Notes: generated from the sequence alone by a model not told the origin. A stretch of 43,744 bases of DNA from Curvibacter soli (GCF_029211125.1 NZ_JARGEN010000012.1:1-43744), one strand, 5' to 3'. Positions 1 through 10,060 are shown, numbered from the stretch's first letter. Numbers and translations are program-made.

Positions 1-35
1 TCTACCCAGGATGCCAGGCGTAAGCTCACTCGCAT
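1..35 (-). CDS. tolB: TolB, first codons only (cut by window edge)
   Basis: Only about eleven codons are present. An ATG at 33-35 on the minus strand opens a frame starting MRVSLRLASWV, which looks like the basic start of a signal peptide. A GAGG Shine-Dalgarno sits at 40-43, four bases before the ATG. The frame follows tolA on the same strand, where tolB is expected in the tolQRAB order. TolB is the periplasmic beta-propeller partner of Pal and TolA. The call rests on position, ribosome site and signal-like start; the body of the protein lies outside the window. Confidence 0.55.
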   Translation of the reverse strand, partial: MRVSLRLASWV

Positions 36-64
36 TTATCCTCGCGTTTCAACATGACTGACTA

Positions 65-1006
65 CTAGTCCTTGGGCCGGAACGTGATGACCAGCGACGA
101 TGGCACGCGGCCATCGACGTCGCGCGGCAGGGTCTCGGTCTTCTGCAGCGCACGCACCACGGCTTCGTCCCAGGCTTTCACGCCGCTGGACTTGGTTACG
201 CTGGTGCCGGTGATGGTGCCGTCGGGCGCGGCGCGCACCGTGACCTCGGTGGTCGGGTTGCCCGCCACGTCGTCGGTGAAGGTGATGTTGGGCTTCACCT
301 TCGCCACTACCTTGCCGCCGTAGCTGCCCGACGGGCCCGACGACTGCTGCGCCGTACCCGTGGCGGCGGGGCCGCCCGTGGCACCCGCCAGCGCCTGCAT
401 GCGGCGCAGGTTGTCCTGCCGCAGGGCTTCGACGCGGCGCGCGTCGTCCTGCGCCTTGCGCGTGTTGGCTTCCTGCTGCTTGCGCTTGTCCTCGGCCAGC
501 TTCTGCTGGCGCGCCTTCTCGGCTGCCTGTGCCTGCTCCTTCTCGCGCTGCTTTTCCAGCCGCTCCTGCTTGTCCTTTTCGGCCTGCAGGCGTTCGCGCT
601 TCTCCTGTTCGAGCTGCTTCTGGAGGCGCTGCCTTTCCTTTTCGAGCCGCTGCTTCTCGCGCTCGATGGCGATGTCCGCGTCCTGCGCCGCGGGGGCTTG
701 TGCCACGGGCGGCGGCGGGGGGGCCGGCGCGGGCGCAGGCGGTGGGGGAGGGGGCGGTACCGGCACAGGGGGGGGGGGCGGCGCGGGCGTGGGGCTGGTG
801 GCCGCCGGCGCGGCCTCCTGGGGCGTGGCGGCCCACAGCTCGGCCTCCACGGCGGGCGCGTCGGACGAGCGTTTCCAGTGCACGCCCCAGGTCAGCGCCG
901 CCAGCAGCGCCACGTGGGCCAGCACCGCCAGCGTGACCGAGCGCAGGCGCGCGGGCGGCCTGGGCGGCGACAGATCGGTGCGTTCGGGGAGGGCGGGGGC
1001 TTGCAT
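65..1006 (-). CDS. tolA: TolA, cell-envelope energy transducer
   Basis: TolA spans the periplasm and carries proton-motive-force energy from TolQ-TolR to the Pal/TolB outer-membrane complex, chiefly at the division site. The 313-residue product shows the family layout: a short cytoplasmic start, one membrane anchor near residues 24-42, a very proline-rich stretch (about 70-108), a long charged Glu/Lys/Arg/Gln/Ala helix (about 112-205), and a C-terminal TonB/TolA-type domain (about 225-313, ending LVITFRPKD). It follows tolR by 31 bases with no strong ribosome site visible. The proline codons include a run of eleven C on the coding strand (768-778), a likely slippage point. The central helix is low in complexity, so length should differ between relatives. 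Confidence 0.93.
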   Translation of the reverse strand: MQAPALPERTDLSPPRPPARLRSVTLAVLAHVALLAALTWGVHWKRSSDAPAVEAELWAATPQEAAPAATSPTPAPPPPPVPVPPPPPPPAPAPAPPPPPVAQAPAAQDADIAIEREKQRLEKERQRLQKQLEQEKRERLQAEKDKQERLEKQREKEQAQAAEKARQQKLAEDKRKQQEANTRKAQDDARRVEALRQDNLRRMQALAGATGGPAATGTAQQSSGPSGSYGGKVVAKVKPNITFTDDVAGNPTTEVTVRAAPDGTITGTSVTKSSGVKAWDEAVVRALQKTETLPRDVDGRVPSSLVITFRPKD

Positions 1007-1037
1007 CTCGGAAAGGTGTGACTGCCGAAGGCGCCGG

Positions 1038-1466
1038 TTAGTTCGCGAGTTGCACCGACAGGCCCACGCGCTGCACGCCCGCGTGCTGCAGCCGGTCCAT
1101 GACCTTGACCACCGACTCGTACCGGACGCCGCGGTCGGCGGTGATGACCACGGCGCTGTCCGCCCCCATGGGGCCGCTGGCCAGGGCGCGGCGCACCGCG
1201 TTCGCCACTTCGCGCAGCGAGGTGCTGGCGGTACTGCCGTCGGTCTTGATGCGCAGGCTCTCGTCCTTGTCCACGATGATCTCGATCACCTGGTCGGGCC
1301 GCTTGTTGGCCTTGCCCGTGCTGGGCACGTTGACCACGCTGGGCGTGATCATCGGCGCCGTCACCATGAAGATGATGAGCAGCACCAGCATCACGTCGAT
1401 GAAGGGCACCATGTTGATTTCGTTCATGGAGCGGCGGCCCCTGCCGCGGGATGAGACGGCTGGCAT
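1038..1466 (-). CDS. tolR: TolR, proton-channel subunit of Tol-Pal
   Basis: This is a 142-residue ExbD/TolR family protein of the inner membrane. With TolQ it forms the proton-driven motor that energises TolA. One transmembrane helix lies near residues 19-40 (NMVPFIDVMLVLLIIFMV) and carries Asp24, matching the essential membrane Asp of the family. The rest is a periplasmic domain. The start at 1466 is favoured because GGAG lies six bases upstream; Met14 (MNEINMV) is an alternative. The gap to tolQ is 160 bases, wide for this gene pair, and holds a dispersed repeat. Confidence 0.94.
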   Translation of the reverse strand: MPAVSSRGRGRRSMNEINMVPFIDVMLVLLIIFMVTAPMITPSVVNVPSTGKANKRPDQVIEIIVDKDESLRIKTDGSTASTSLREVANAVRRALASGPMGADSAVVITADRGVRYESVVKVMDRLQHAGVQRVGLSVQLAN

Positions 1467-1529
1467 CAGTTTCTCCGGCGAAGGCGTTGTCCCAAGGCAT
1501 GGGGCGCGGCGCTGGTGCTGCGCGACCCG

Positions 1530-1612
1530 GGCCAGGGTACCCGTGGAACCGGCTTTGCCGGGCCAATGGGTGCGCCCCCTTGATGGGGGAGGCGGCTACA
1601 CGAAGTGAGCAA
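1530..1612 (-). repeat. Dispersed repeat, family R2, copy 1 (tolQ-tolR spacer)
   Basis: Read on the minus strand, this block contains TCAAGGGGGCG followed by a GGCCCGGCAAAGCCGGTTCC-like stretch. It aligns over about 75 bases with a second copy at 33901-33974 on the plus strand. Both carry a CCTCCC/TCAAGGGGG inverted-repeat core and a second C-rich tail. No gene is visible in the full tolQ-tolR gap (1467-1626). The element probably sits in the transcribed spacer. I recall similar units scattered in comamonad genomes, but that needs a search. Confidence 0.7.
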
Positions 1613-1626
1613 GCAACGGAAGTGGA

Positions 1627-2306
1627 TCATTTTTGCGCGCCGAGGTTGCGCTGCAGGATGTTGGTGAACTCTTCCATGAACGTCTCCTCGTGCGTGGCCA
1701 GCCGGTCGATGTCGCGGGCGAAGCGGTTGTAGGCCACCACGGCGGGGATGGCGGCGAACAGGCCGATGGCCGTGGCCACCAGCGCCTCGGCGATGCCCGG
1801 CGCCACCGTGGCCAGCGTGACCTGCTGCAGCGCCGACAGGCCCGTGAACGCGTGCATCACGCCCCACACGGTGCCGAACAACCCCACATAGGGCGACACC
1901 GAGCCTACCGTGGCGATGAAGGACAGGCCCGATTCGGTCGCGTCCATCTCGCGCTGGTAGCTCGCGCGCATGGCGCGGCGCGCGCCGTCGAGCAGCGTGG
2001 CGGGGTCGGTGATGCGGCGCTCGCGCAGCTTCTGGTACTCGCGCATGCCGCTGGCGAAGATGCGCTCCATGGGGCCGACGCGCTGGGCGTTCTGCATGGC
2101 GCTGGCGTAGAGGTCGTTCAGGCTGGTGCCGGACCAGAACTCGTGCTCGAACTCCTCGTTCTGGATCTTCATGCGCCGCAGCGCGAAGAGCTTGCGGAAG
2201 ATGGTGGACCAGCTTGCGACGGAGATGGCCATGAGCAGCAGCATCACGGACTGCACCACCCAGCTAGCGTTGAGCACCAACTGCACGATAGACAGGTCTT
2301 GGGAAT

Positions 2307-2310
<4 letters not shown>
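1627..2310 (-). CDS. tolQ: TolQ, proton-channel subunit of Tol-Pal
   Basis: This is a 227-residue MotA/TolQ/ExbB family inner-membrane protein. It has the expected three helices: near residues 13-35, then a pair around 135-155 and 170-195 (SPYVGLFGTVWGVMHAF and AEALVATAIGLFAAIPAVVA) that line the proton path with TolR. Length matches the family. The ATG overlaps the ybgC stop codon by ATGA (2307-2310), which implies translational coupling. It belongs to the minus-strand Tol-Pal operon. Confidence 0.95.
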
Positions 2311-2732
<422 letters not shown>

Positions 2733-2747
2733 GGCCTGTGCGCCCCC

Positions 2748-3932
2748 TCAGCCCAGCAGTTGCCGCAACCGCGCCACGGCTTCCTGCAGGTGCTCCATGG
2801 AGCTGGCGGTGGAGAAGCGCACGAAGCGCGTCGTCTCCGCCGTGCCGAAGTCGCGCCCCGGCGTGATGGCCAGGTGCGCTTCGCGCATCAGCGCGTAGGC
2901 GAAGTCCCAACTGTCCTGCACGCCGAGCTTTTCGCTGGCCCGCGCGCAGTCGGCCCAGGCGTAGAACGCGCCGTCGGGGCGCACCGGCACGGCCAGGCCC
3001 AGCGCGTCGAGTTGCGGGATGAAGTAGTCGCGCCGGGCCTTGAACGCGGCGCGGCGGCGCTCGTACTCGGCGATGCTTTCGGCCTCGAAGCAGGCCAGCG
3101 CGGCGTGCTGCGACACCGTGCTGGCGCAGATGAAGAGGTTCTGCGCCAGCCGCTCCACCACGGGCACGAGTGCGTCGGGTACCACCATCCAGCCCAGCCG
3201 CCAGCCGGTCATGTTGAAGTACTTGCTGAAGCTGTTGATGCTGATGACGCTGTCGTCGATGGCCAGCGCGGTTTGCCCATAGGCGTCGTCATAGGACAGG
3301 CCGAGGTAGATCTCGTCGACGATGGCGACGCCGCCGCGCGCCTGCACGGCGGCGTGGATGCGGCGCATCTCCTGCGGGTCGATGGAAGTGCCCGTGGGGT
3401 TGGAGGGCGAGGCCAGCAGCACGCCGCGCGTGCGCGGGCCCCAGGCGGCCTCCACCTTGGCGGCACTCAACTGGTAGCGCTCTGCCGCCGTCGTGGGGAT
3501 GAGCACCGCGCGGCCATCGGCGGCGCTCACGAAATGGCGGTTGCAGGGGTAGCTCGGGTCGGGCATCAGCACCTCGTCGCCGACGTCGAGCAGCGCCAGG
3601 CAGGCGAGCTGCAGCGCGGCGGAGGCGCCCGCGGTCACCACGATGCGGCGTGCCGGCACCCGCACGCCGAAACGGTCGGCATACCAGCCGCTGATGCGTT
3701 CGCGCAGGGCGTCCAGGCCCATGGCCTGCGTGTACTGCGTGGCGCCGTCGCGCATGGCGCGCGTGGCAGCTTCCAGCACCAGCGGCGGGGCGGTGAAGTC
3801 GGGCTCGCCGATGTTGAGGAAAATCATGGGGCGGCTACCGTGCGCCACCTCGCGCGCCAGGGCCTGCGCGGCCTTGGCGACTTCCATCACGTAGAAGGGT
3901 TCTATGCGCTCTGCGCGGGCGGATATCTTCAT
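2748..3932 (-). CDS. PLP-dependent class I/II aminotransferase
   Basis: The 394-residue product is a fold-type I aminotransferase of the aspartate aminotransferase superfamily. Visible landmarks are the N-terminal substrate region NIGEPDF (40-46), Asn178 in SPSNPTG, Asp206 in IVDEIY, the PLP-binding Lys237 in [15 protein letters not shown], and Arg245 after it. The amino donor and acceptor cannot be told from sequence. The start ([13 protein letters not shown]) is set by the ATGA overlap with the nusB stop (3929-3932); the frame is open further upstream only because it runs antiparallel through nusB. It is co-oriented with nusB and ybgC and probably co-transcribed. Confidence 0.9.
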   Translation of the reverse strand: MKISARAERIEPFYVMEVAKAAQALAREVAHGSRPMIFLNIGEPDFTAPPLVLEAATRAMRDGATQYTQAMGLDALRERISGWYADRFGVRVPARRIVVTAGASAALQLACLALLDVGDEVLMPDPSYPCNRHFVSAADGRAVLIPTTAAERYQLSAAKVEAAWGPRTRGVLLASPSNPTGTSIDPQEMRRIHAAVQARGGVAIVDEIYLGLSYDDAYGQTALAIDDSVISINSFSKYFNMTGWRLGWMVVPDALVPVVERLAQNLFICASTVSQHAALACFEAESIAEYERRRAAFKARRDYFIPQLDALGLAVPVRPDGAFYAWADCARASEKLGVQDSWDFAYALMREAHLAITPGRDFGTAETTRFVRFSTASSMEHLQEAVARLRQLLG

Positions 3933-4459
3933 GCGCTGGGCGCCGACGGTGCGGGTGCCGGCGCGGCCTTGCCGCGCGTCTTGTCCGCCGCCACTTCGGC
4001 GGGGCGCAACTGCGGCGCCAGGCCGTTGAGCACGGCGTTGACGTACTTGTGGCCGTCGGTGCCGCCGAATTCCTTGGCCAGTTCGATGCACTCGTTGAGC
4101 ACCACGCGCCATGGCACGTCGGAGCAGTGCCAGAACTCGTAGGCGCCGATCCACATCACCCCGCGCTCAATGGGCGAGATCTCGGCGAGCTTGCGGTCGA
4201 GCAGCGGCACGATCAGCGCGTCGAGCTCGCCGGCCTCGGCGATGCAGCCGTGCAGCAGCGCGTCGTAGTGCGCCGCGTCGCACTTGTGGAAGCCCGAAAG
4301 GTCGCGCGTGAAGCTGTCGATGGCCGCGGGCTCGTTGCGGCCCACGATGTGCTGGTAGAGCGCCTGCAGCGCGAACTCGCGCGCCCGGCTGCGGCCCGAG
4401 CGTGCGCTCTTGCGTGGCGTGCGCGGGGCGGCATCGGTCTTCTGCGCGGCCTGGGTCAT
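3929..4459 (-). CDS. nusB: NusB, transcription antitermination factor
   Basis: NusB binds boxA RNA with NusE (S10) in rRNA antitermination complexes. The 176-residue product has an Arg/Ser-rich N-terminal extension (about 1-25), then the all-helical NusB core, with [10 protein letters not shown] near residue 27 and the family motif [28 protein letters not shown] towards the C-terminus, here split as AYEFWHC and [16 protein letters not shown] Lys/Ala/Pro tail ends the protein. The ATG is set by the ATGA overlap with the ribH stop (4456-4459), and its own stop overlaps the next gene. The ribH-nusB pairing is widespread in proteobacteria. Confidence 0.94.
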   Translation of the reverse strand: MTQAAQKTDAAPRTPRKSARSGRSRAREFALQALYQHIVGRNEPAAIDSFTRDLSGFHKCDAAHYDALLHGCIAEAGELDALIVPLLDRKLAEISPIERGVMWIGAYEFWHCSDVPWRVVLNECIELAKEFGGTDGHKYVNAVLNGLAPQLRPAEVAADKTRGKAAPAPAPSAPSA

Positions 4460-4920
4460 GACAGCTCGTCCAGCAGGTTGGCCATCTCCACCGCCACGCG
4501 GGCGGCGTCGCGGCCCTTGTCGTCCTGGCGCGCGAGCGCCTGGGCCTCGTCTTGCGTCGTCAGGATGGCGTTGGCGATGGGGATCTGGTAGTCCAGCGCC
4601 ACGCGCGAGACGCCCGCGCCCGATTCGTTGGCCACCAGCTCGAAGTGGTAGGTCTCGCCGCGGATGATGCAGCCCAGCGCGATCAGCGCGTCGTAGCGGT
4701 TGCGCTCGGCCAGGGCCTGCAGGGCCACGGGAATCTCCAGCGCGCCGGGTACGCGCACCAGATCGATGTCTTTTTCCTGCACGCCCAGGTCCAGCAGCTC
4801 GGCGCGGCAGGCATGGGCCAGCGCGTTGGTGATGCCTTCGTTGAAGCGTGCCTGGACGATGCCGATGGAGAGCTTGTGGCCGTCCATGCGGTCGGCCTTG
4901 CCTTTGTCTGCGCCAAACAT
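4456..4920 (-). CDS. ribH: 6,7-dimethyl-8-ribityllumazine synthase
   Basis: RibH condenses 5-amino-6-ribitylamino-uracil with 3,4-dihydroxy-2-butanone 4-phosphate in the next-to-last step of riboflavin synthesis. The 154-residue product has the usual length. Visible landmarks are the aromatic Phe26 in [19 protein letters not shown] (58-65), and [18 protein letters not shown] (83-100) with the general acid/base His92. It lies three bases after ribBA and overlaps nusB by four, so the three genes look translationally coupled. Confidence 0.96.
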   Translation of the reverse strand: MFGADKGKADRMDGHKLSIGIVQARFNEGITNALAHACRAELLDLGVQEKDIDLVRVPGALEIPVALQALAERNRYDALIALGCIIRGETYHFELVANESGAGVSRVALDYQIPIANAILTTQDEAQALARQDDKGRDAARVAVEMANLLDELS

Positions 4921-4923
4921 GGG

Positions 4924-6045
4924 TCAGTCTTTCGTGATGTAGCCGGTGATTTCGAGCCCGTAGCCGGCCATGCTGGGCAGGCGCCGCGGCAGGCCCAGGA
5001 GCTGCATGCGCCGCACGCCGCATTCGCGCAGGATCTGCGCACCCACGCCGTAGGTGCGCAGGTCCATGTGCCCGCGCTCGGGCGCATGGGCGGCACGCGC
5101 CGTGCCATCGAACTGCGCCAGCAACTCGGCGGCGCTTTCGCCGCAGTGGAGCAGCACCGCCACGCCGCGGTTCTCGGCGGCGATGTGGCGCAGGCTGGCG
5201 TCCAGGCTCCAGGAGTGCATGGCGCTGTCGATTTCGAGAAGGTCGAGCACCGACAGCGGCTCGTGCACGCGCACGGGTATCGCATCGCCCGGCGCCCATT
5301 CGCCGCGCACCAGGGCCAGGTGCACCGCGTGGCTGGGCCGGTCGCGGAAGGCGTGCGCGGTGAAGCTGCCGAAGGCGGTCTGCAGGCAGCGCGTGCCCAC
5401 CTTGTCCACCAGCGATTCATGGCGGCTGCGGTAGCCGATCAGGTCGGCGATGGTGCCGACCTTGATGCCGTGCTGCGCGGCGAACACCTGCAAGTCGGGC
5501 AGGCGGGCCATGGTGCCGTCTTCGTTCATCACCTCGCAGATCACGGCGGCGGGCGTGCAGCCGGCCAGGGCGGCCAGGTCGCAGCCGGCTTCGGTGTGGC
5601 CGGCGCGCATCAGCACGCCGCCGTCCACCGCCTGCAGCGGGAAGATGTGGCCGGGCTGCACCAGGTCGCTGGGCTTGGCGCCCGGCGCCACCGCGGCCTG
5701 CACCGTGCGGGCGCGGTCGGCGGCGGAGATGCCGGTGGTCACGCCCTCGGCGGCCTCGATCGACACGGTGAACGCGGTGGCGTGCTTGGCGCCGTTGCGC
5801 GCCACCATGGGAGGCAGGTGCAGGCGCTCGCACATTTCGCGCGAGAGGGTCAGGCAGATCAGGCCGCGGGCGTGGCGGGCCATGAAGTTGATGGCCTCGG
5901 GTGTCACGTGGTCGGCGGCGAGCACGATGTCGCCTTCGTTCTCGCGGTCTTCCTCGTCCACGAGGATGACCATATGGCCGGCACGCAGCTCGGCCACGAT
6001 CTCTTCCACCGGCGAAATCGGCGCGGGGGCAAGGGGGCTTGTCAT
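4924..6045 (-). CDS. ribBA: RibBA-type protein: intact DHBP synthase with degenerate GTP cyclohydrolase II half
   Basis: The N-terminal half (about 1-205) is 3,4-dihydroxy-2-butanone 4-phosphate synthase. It retains the acidic [10 protein letters not shown] loop (30-39), PGH (131-133), and RAGHTEAG with His150. The C-terminal half (about 210-373) aligns with GTP cyclohydrolase II (LALVRGEW..., [12 protein letters not shown]). The zinc-ligand block that normally reads C-x2-GD...C-x-C is replaced by a stretch around [16 protein letters not shown] with no cysteine, and the QEGRGIGL motif is missing. I infer that only the RibB reaction is performed and that a separate RibA exists elsewhere. The gene heads the cluster; I found no FMN riboswitch upstream. 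Confidence 0.9.
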   Translation of the reverse strand: MTSPLAPAPISPVEEIVAELRAGHMVILVDEEDRENEGDIVLAADHVTPEAINFMARHARGLICLTLSREMCERLHLPPMVARNGAKHATAFTVSIEAAEGVTTGISAADRARTVQAAVAPGAKPSDLVQPGHIFPLQAVDGGVLMRAGHTEAGCDLAALAGCTPAAVICEVMNEDGTMARLPDLQVFAAQHGIKVGTIADLIGYRSRHESLVDKVGTRCLQTAFGSFTAHAFRDRPSHAVHLALVRGEWAPGDAIPVRVHEPLSVLDLLEIDSAMHSWSLDASLRHIAAENRGVAVLLHCGESAAELLAQFDGTARAAHAPERGHMDLRTYGVGAQILRECGVRRMQLLGLPRRLPSMAGYGLEITGYITKD

Positions 6046-6225
6046 GAGGGAAGGGGTCCGGGATGGGGCAGGGGCCGGCTCGGACGATGCCGGGCGGGCT
6101 TGCCCGAACCCAAGATTTTACCGCCGCGCCTGCGCCCATGCCCTCAGTTGGGTGTAGATGCCGGCTGGGCCGCTGTGCGCGTGCGATCCCCGCGGCCTAT
6201 CGGAATTTCAGGGGCATGAGCCTAT

Positions 6226-6246
6226 GGCGCGCGATTTTTGCGCGCC
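6226..6246. other. Hairpin in the 261-base ureG-ribBA spacer
   Basis: GGCGCGC (6226-6232) and GCGCGCC (6240-6246) form a perfect 7-bp stem around a GATTTTT loop, about 60 bases past the ureG stop. A second imperfect pair, AAATATGGG / CCCGTATTT, lies just to its right (about 6256-6275). Neither has a good T-run in the ureG direction, so factor-independent termination is only possible. The rest of 6046-6306 shows no gene; a TAAAAT hexamer on the minus strand at 6115-6120 could be a ribBA -10, but I see no matching -35. Confidence 0.4.
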
Positions 6247-6306
6247 CGTGGGATGAAATATGGGTGCCCGTATTTTGCCTGGCCGGGGCTCGCTGGCAAG
6301 CCCGCC

Positions 6307-6957
6307 TCAGCCAGCGCGCAGCATGCCGCGCCGCTCGATGAAGGCCACCACCTCGGCCAGTCCCGCCTGGGTTTTGAGGTTGGTCATCACGAAGGGCTTG
6401 CTTCCACGCATCCTCTGCGTGTCTGACTCCATCACGGCCAGGTTCGCCCCCACGTGCGGCGCGAGGTCGGTCTTGTTGATGACGAACAGGTCGCTCTTGG
6501 TGATGCCGGGGCCACCCTTGCGCGGAATCTTCTCGCCCGCGGCCACGTCGATCACGTAGATCGTCAGGTCGCTCAGTTCGGGGCTGAAGGTGGCGGCCAG
6601 GTTGTCGCCGCCGCTCTCGACGAACACCACGTCGGCGTCGGGGAACTCGGCGAGCATGCGGTCGATGGCTTCGAGGTTGATCGAGCAGTCCTCGCGGATC
6701 GCGGTGTGCGGGCAGCCGCCCGTCTCCACGCCCATGATGCGCTCGGGCGGCAGCGCGCCGCTCACGGTGAGCAGGCGCTGGTCCTCCTTGGTGTAGATGT
6801 CGTTGGTGATGGCGACGAGGTCGTACTGCGCGCGCATGGCCTTGCAGAGCATTTCCAGCAGCGTGGTCTTGCCCGAGCCCACGGGGCCGCCGATGCCCAC
6901 GCGCAGCGGCGGCAGCTTCTTGGTGCGGGTCGGGATGTGGTGGAGGGCGGAGGTCAT
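6307..6957 (-). CDS. ureG: UreG, urease accessory GTPase
   Basis: UreG is the SIMIBI-class GTPase that hands nickel to apo-urease with UreD and UreF. The 216-residue product shows the P-loop GGPVGSGKT (23-31), the metal-binding Cys82-Pro83-His84, ESGGDNL (114-120), and the guanine-specificity motif NKTD (161-164). Length matches the family. It is the last gene of the urease operon, 12 bases after ureF. Confidence 0.97.
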   Translation of the reverse strand: MTSALHHIPTRTKKLPPLRVGIGGPVGSGKTTLLEMLCKAMRAQYDLVAITNDIYTKEDQRLLTVSGALPPERIMGVETGGCPHTAIREDCSINLEAIDRMLAEFPDADVVFVESGGDNLAATFSPELSDLTIYVIDVAAGEKIPRKGGPGITKSDLFVINKTDLAPHVGANLAVMESDTQRMRGSKPFVMTNLKTQAGLAEVVAFIERRGMLRAG

Positions 6958-6969
6958 GGAGGGCGGCTT

Positions 6970-7686
6970 TCAGCTTCGGAAGAGGCGGGAGTATTGGGTT
7001 TCGTGCCGCGCGGAAAGAATCGCCAGCATCGGGCTCAGAGCCTGGCGGTCCTCGTCGCCCAGGGCCATCGCCTGGGCCACGGCGGCGGGAATGGCCGCGG
7101 CCAGCCGCGCGAGGATGCGCTGGCCCGCGCTCTGGCCCAGCGGCACGGACTTGATGGCGGAGGCCACCATGTTCTCGGCCCAGCCGAACGCGAAAGCGGC
7201 ACAGATGTCGGCCACGCTGGCATGGGTGTGCGCGGTGGACACGGCGAAGGCCACGGGGTAGCTGGGTTGCCAGCCTGCCAGCAATGCGGCGCGGTCCGGG
7301 TGCAGGCCGCGCAGCCAATCGGCCAGCGAGCGGCCCATCTGCTCGGTCTGCAAGCGCAGTTCGGCGCTTTCGCGCGTTTGCCGCACCCAGGCGTCCAGCG
7401 CCTGCAGGCGTGCGCCATCGCCTGCGCGGGCGGCGGCGATGGCCTGGGCCAGCACGGCCAGGTCGCCGCGTGCCTGGGTGAGCTGCAATTGGTCGGCAAT
7501 CCAGTCGGATGCTACTGTTTCTGTAGCTACTCCCGCCCATTCCACGGCCGCTTCAAGCACTTCTGAGTATGAAAATCCGCCCACTGGCAACGCCGGGGAG
7601 GCCAGCCAGATGAGTTGCAGCAGGCCAGGCGTGAAGACCGGTGCGTCCGGTGTGGCGCAGGGCGCTTCAGGCGTGGGGATGGTCAT
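6970..7686 (-). CDS. ureF: UreF, urease accessory protein
   Basis: UreF is an all-helical protein that bridges UreD and UreG in the urease activation complex. From the chosen ATG at 7686 it is 238 residues, normal for the family, with [20 protein letters not shown] near the N-terminus and a C-terminal segment ending in [13 protein letters not shown]. The frame is open for another 31 codons upstream, but that part is antiphase to the UreE histidine tail and lacks a ribosome site, so I reject it. The chosen start overlaps ureE by 20 bases, suggesting coupling. Confidence 0.92.
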   Translation of the reverse strand: MTIPTPEAPCATPDAPVFTPGLLQLIWLASPALPVGGFSYSEVLEAAVEWAGVATETVASDWIADQLQLTQARGDLAVLAQAIAAARAGDGARLQALDAWVRQTRESAELRLQTEQMGRSLADWLRGLHPDRAALLAGWQPSYPVAFAVSTAHTHASVADICAAFAFGWAENMVASAIKSVPLGQSAGQRILARLAAAIPAAVAQAMALGDEDRQALSPMLAILSARHETQYSRLFRS

Positions 7687-8245
7687 GGCCGTGGGGGTGG
7701 CCTTCGTGCGGAGGGGCGTCATGTGCATGGCCGTGTGAGTGCCCATGTTCATGCGAATGTCCGCCGCCGTCGTGTCCATGGCTGGCGCCGTGCGCGGCGT
7801 AGGCGCCGCCTTCGGGCTCGAATGGCGCGGTGGTTTCGTGCACGATCAAATGCATCGCGCGCAGCATGTCTGCCAGCACGTGGTCGGGTTCGATTTGCAG
7901 GTAGTCGGGCCGCAGCTCGATGGGCACGTGGCGGTTGCCCAGGTGGTAGGCGGCGCGCATCAGGTCGAACGGCGTGCCGTGCTGGCTGCAATGGGTGATG
8001 CGCAGCACGGGCTGGGGCGCGGCGACCACGCGCACCAGCGAGCCGTCCTCGGCCACCAGCACGTCGCCGCCGCGCACCGCCGTGCCGCGCGGCAGGAACA
8101 CGCCGAGCTGGCGGCCCTGGCTGTCGGTGGCGTCGAAGCGGCTTTTCTGGCGCAGGTCCCAGTCCAGCTCGACCGTGGCGGCGCGCCTGAGCAGCACGGG
8201 TGCAAGGCCCTGGCCCTGGGGCATGAGTTTGGAGGCTTGCAGCAT
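7667..8245 (-). CDS. ureE: UreE, nickel chaperone with histidine-rich tail
   Basis: UreE is a dimeric metallochaperone that delivers Ni(II) to the UreDFG-urease complex. The 192-residue product has the N-terminal peptide-binding domain (about 1-75) and a metal-binding domain with [11 protein letters not shown], where His101 and His106 lie in the conserved site. The tail (residues 152-192) holds 16 His among 41 residues, as in nickel-storing UreE proteins. It starts two bases after ureC ends, and its tail codons overlap the ureF start. Confidence 0.96.
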   Translation of the reverse strand: MLQASKLMPQGQGLAPVLLRRAATVELDWDLRQKSRFDATDSQGRQLGVFLPRGTAVRGGDVLVAEDGSLVRVVAAPQPVLRITHCSQHGTPFDLMRAAYHLGNRHVPIELRPDYLQIEPDHVLADMLRAMHLIVHETTAPFEPEGGAYAAHGASHGHDGGGHSHEHGHSHGHAHDAPPHEGHPHGHDHPHA

Positions 8246-8247
8246 GG

Positions 8248-9966
8248 TCAAAACAGGAAGTAGCGCTGCGCCATCGGCAGCACCGACGCGGGTTCGCAGG
8301 TCAGCAGGTGGCCGTCGGCGCGTACCGCATAGGTCTGGGCGTCGATTTCCATCGTGGGCGTGGCGCCGTTGTGGACCATGTGCTGCTTGCGCACGCCACG
8401 GATGTTCTTCACCGCCGAGAGCGTTTTGTCCAGGCCGTATTTTTCCTTGATGCCCAGCCCCAGCCCGGCCTGCGAAACGAAGGTGAGCGAGGTGCGCGCC
8501 AGCGCGCCGCCGTAGGCGCCGAACATGGGCCGGTAGTGCACCGGCTGGGGCGTGGGGATGGAGGCGTTGGGGTCGCCCATTGCCGCCATGGCGATGAAGC
8601 CGCCCTTGAGGATGGCCGAGGGCTTGACGCCGAAGAACGCGGGCTTCCACAGCACCAGGTCGGCCCACTTGCCGGGCTCGATGCTGCCCACCTCGTGGCT
8701 GATGCCGTGGGCGATGGCGGGGTTGATGGTGAGCTTGGCGATGTAGCGCCTGGCGCGGAAGTTGTCGTTGCGCGCGCTGTCCTCGGCCAGGGCGCCGCGC
8801 TGCACCTTCATCTTGTGCGCCGTCTGCCAGCAGCGCAGGGTGATCTCGCCCACGCGGCCCATGGCCTGGCTGTCGCTGCTGAACATGCTGATGGCGCCCA
8901 GGTCGTGCAGGATGTCTTCGGCCGCGATGGTTTCCTTGCGGATGCGGCTCTCGGCGAAGGCCAGGTCCTCGGCGATGGCCGGGTCGAGGTGGTGGCACAC
9001 CATGAGCATGTCCACGTGCTCGTCGAGCGTATTCACCGTGTAGGGCATGGTGGGGTTGGTGGAGGAGGGCAGGAAGTTGGCCTCGCCCACCACGCGCAGG
9101 ATGTCGGGCGCGTGGCCGCCGCCCGCGCCTTCGGTGTGGAAGGCGCACAGGCCGCGGCCCTTGGTTGCGGCGATGGTGTTCTCCACGAAGCCGGCCTCGT
9201 TGAGCGTGTCGCTGTGGATGGCGACCTGCACGTCGGCTTCGTCGGCGACGCAGAGGCAGTTGTCGATGGCCGCGGGCGTGGTGCCCCAGTCCTCGTGCAG
9301 CTTGAGGCCGATCACCCCGGCATCCACCTGCTCGCGTAAAGCGTCGGGCTGGCTGGCGTTGCCCTTGCCGAGGAAGCCCAGGTTCATCGGAAAGGCGTCC
9401 GCCGCCTGCAGCATGCGCTCGATGTTCGCGGGGCCGGGCGTGCAGGTGGTGGCGAAGGTGCCGGTGGCCGGGCCGGTGCCGCCGCCGATCATGGTGGTCA
9501 CCCCGCTGGAGAGGGCTTCCTCGATCTGCTGCGGGCAGATGAAGTGGATGTGGCTGTCGATGGCGCCGGCGGTGACGATGCTGCCCTCGGCGCTCAGTAT
9601 CTCGGTGCCGGGGCCGATCACGATGTCCACGCCCGGCTGCGTGTCGGGGTTGCCGGCCTTGCCGATCCTGGCGATGCGCCCGCCCCGGATGCCGATGTCG
9701 GCCTTCACGATGCCCCAGTGGTCGAGGATCAGCGCGTTGGTGATGACCAGGTCCATCGCGCCCTGCGCATTGGTGCGCTGGCTCTGCGCCATGCCGTCGC
9801 GGATGGTCTTGCCGCCGCCGAACTTCACCTCTTCGCCATGGCCGCCGGCGGCCAGCGTGTAGTCCTTCTCCACCTCGATCACCAGGTCGGTGTCGGCCAG
9901 CCGCACGCGGTCGCCCACGGTGGGGCCGAAGATCTCGGCATAGGCGCGGCGGGAAATGGTAGCCAT
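8248..9966 (-). CDS. ureC: Urease alpha subunit, catalytic
   Basis: UreC carries the dinuclear nickel centre that hydrolyses urea to ammonia and carbamate. The 572-residue product has full family length. All expected residues are visible: nickel ligands His139 and His141 (DSHIHF), carbamylated Lys222 ([12 protein letters not shown]), His251, His277, Asp365, and the mobile-flap Cys324-His325 (MVCHHLD). It ends in RYFLF, close to the usual C-terminus. It lies between ureB and ureE; the ureB-ureC spacer is made almost wholly of an R1 repeat. Confidence 0.98.
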   Translation of the reverse strand: MATISRRAYAEIFGPTVGDRVRLADTDLVIEVEKDYTLAAGGHGEEVKFGGGKTIRDGMAQSQRTNAQGAMDLVITNALILDHWGIVKADIGIRGGRIARIGKAGNPDTQPGVDIVIGPGTEILSAEGSIVTAGAIDSHIHFICPQQIEEALSSGVTTMIGGGTGPATGTFATTCTPGPANIERMLQAADAFPMNLGFLGKGNASQPDALREQVDAGVIGLKLHEDWGTTPAAIDNCLCVADEADVQVAIHSDTLNEAGFVENTIAATKGRGLCAFHTEGAGGGHAPDILRVVGEANFLPSSTNPTMPYTVNTLDEHVDMLMVCHHLDPAIAEDLAFAESRIRKETIAAEDILHDLGAISMFSSDSQAMGRVGEITLRCWQTAHKMKVQRGALAEDSARNDNFRARRYIAKLTINPAIAHGISHEVGSIEPGKWADLVLWKPAFFGVKPSAILKGGFIAMAAMGDPNASIPTPQPVHYRPMFGAYGGALARTSLTFVSQAGLGLGIKEKYGLDKTLSAVKNIRGVRKQHMVHNGATPTMEIDAQTYAVRADGHLLTCEPASVLPMAQRYFLF

Positions 9967-9988
9967 GGAAGGGGTTCTCCAGTCTGTT

Positions 9989-10060
9989 GTTTGCTACTGT
10001 TTCAATAGCTGCTATCGCTTTCGGGACGGGCGCTGAGGGCCGATTTGGCTTGAAGTTTCA
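9989..10060 (+). repeat. Dispersed repeat, family R1, copy in the ureB-ureC spacer
   Basis: This unit begins GTTTGCTACTGTTTCAATAG and runs through GGGCGCTGAGGGCC to GGCTTGAAGTTTCA. It aligns with copies at 10968-11036, 16650-16706 and, inverted, 38292-38355. The ureB stop codon (TGA, 10058-10060 on the minus strand) is the last three bases of the unit. Confidence 0.75.

Noticed and set aside
6046-6306. FMN riboswitch upstream of ribBA
   Set aside because: A GAAATTCC-like string occurs on the minus strand near 6200, but the other conserved RFN segments are not present in order.
7505-7570. R1-like string (GTAGCTAC and GCTTGAAG on the minus strand) inside ureF
   Set aside because: The coded residues align without insertion to the usual UreF pattern, so the short match is more likely chance.
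7687-7779. A 31-residue N-terminal extension of UreF
   Set aside because: Those codons are the out-of-phase reading of the UreE His tail; there is no ribosome site and the shorter form has normal family length.
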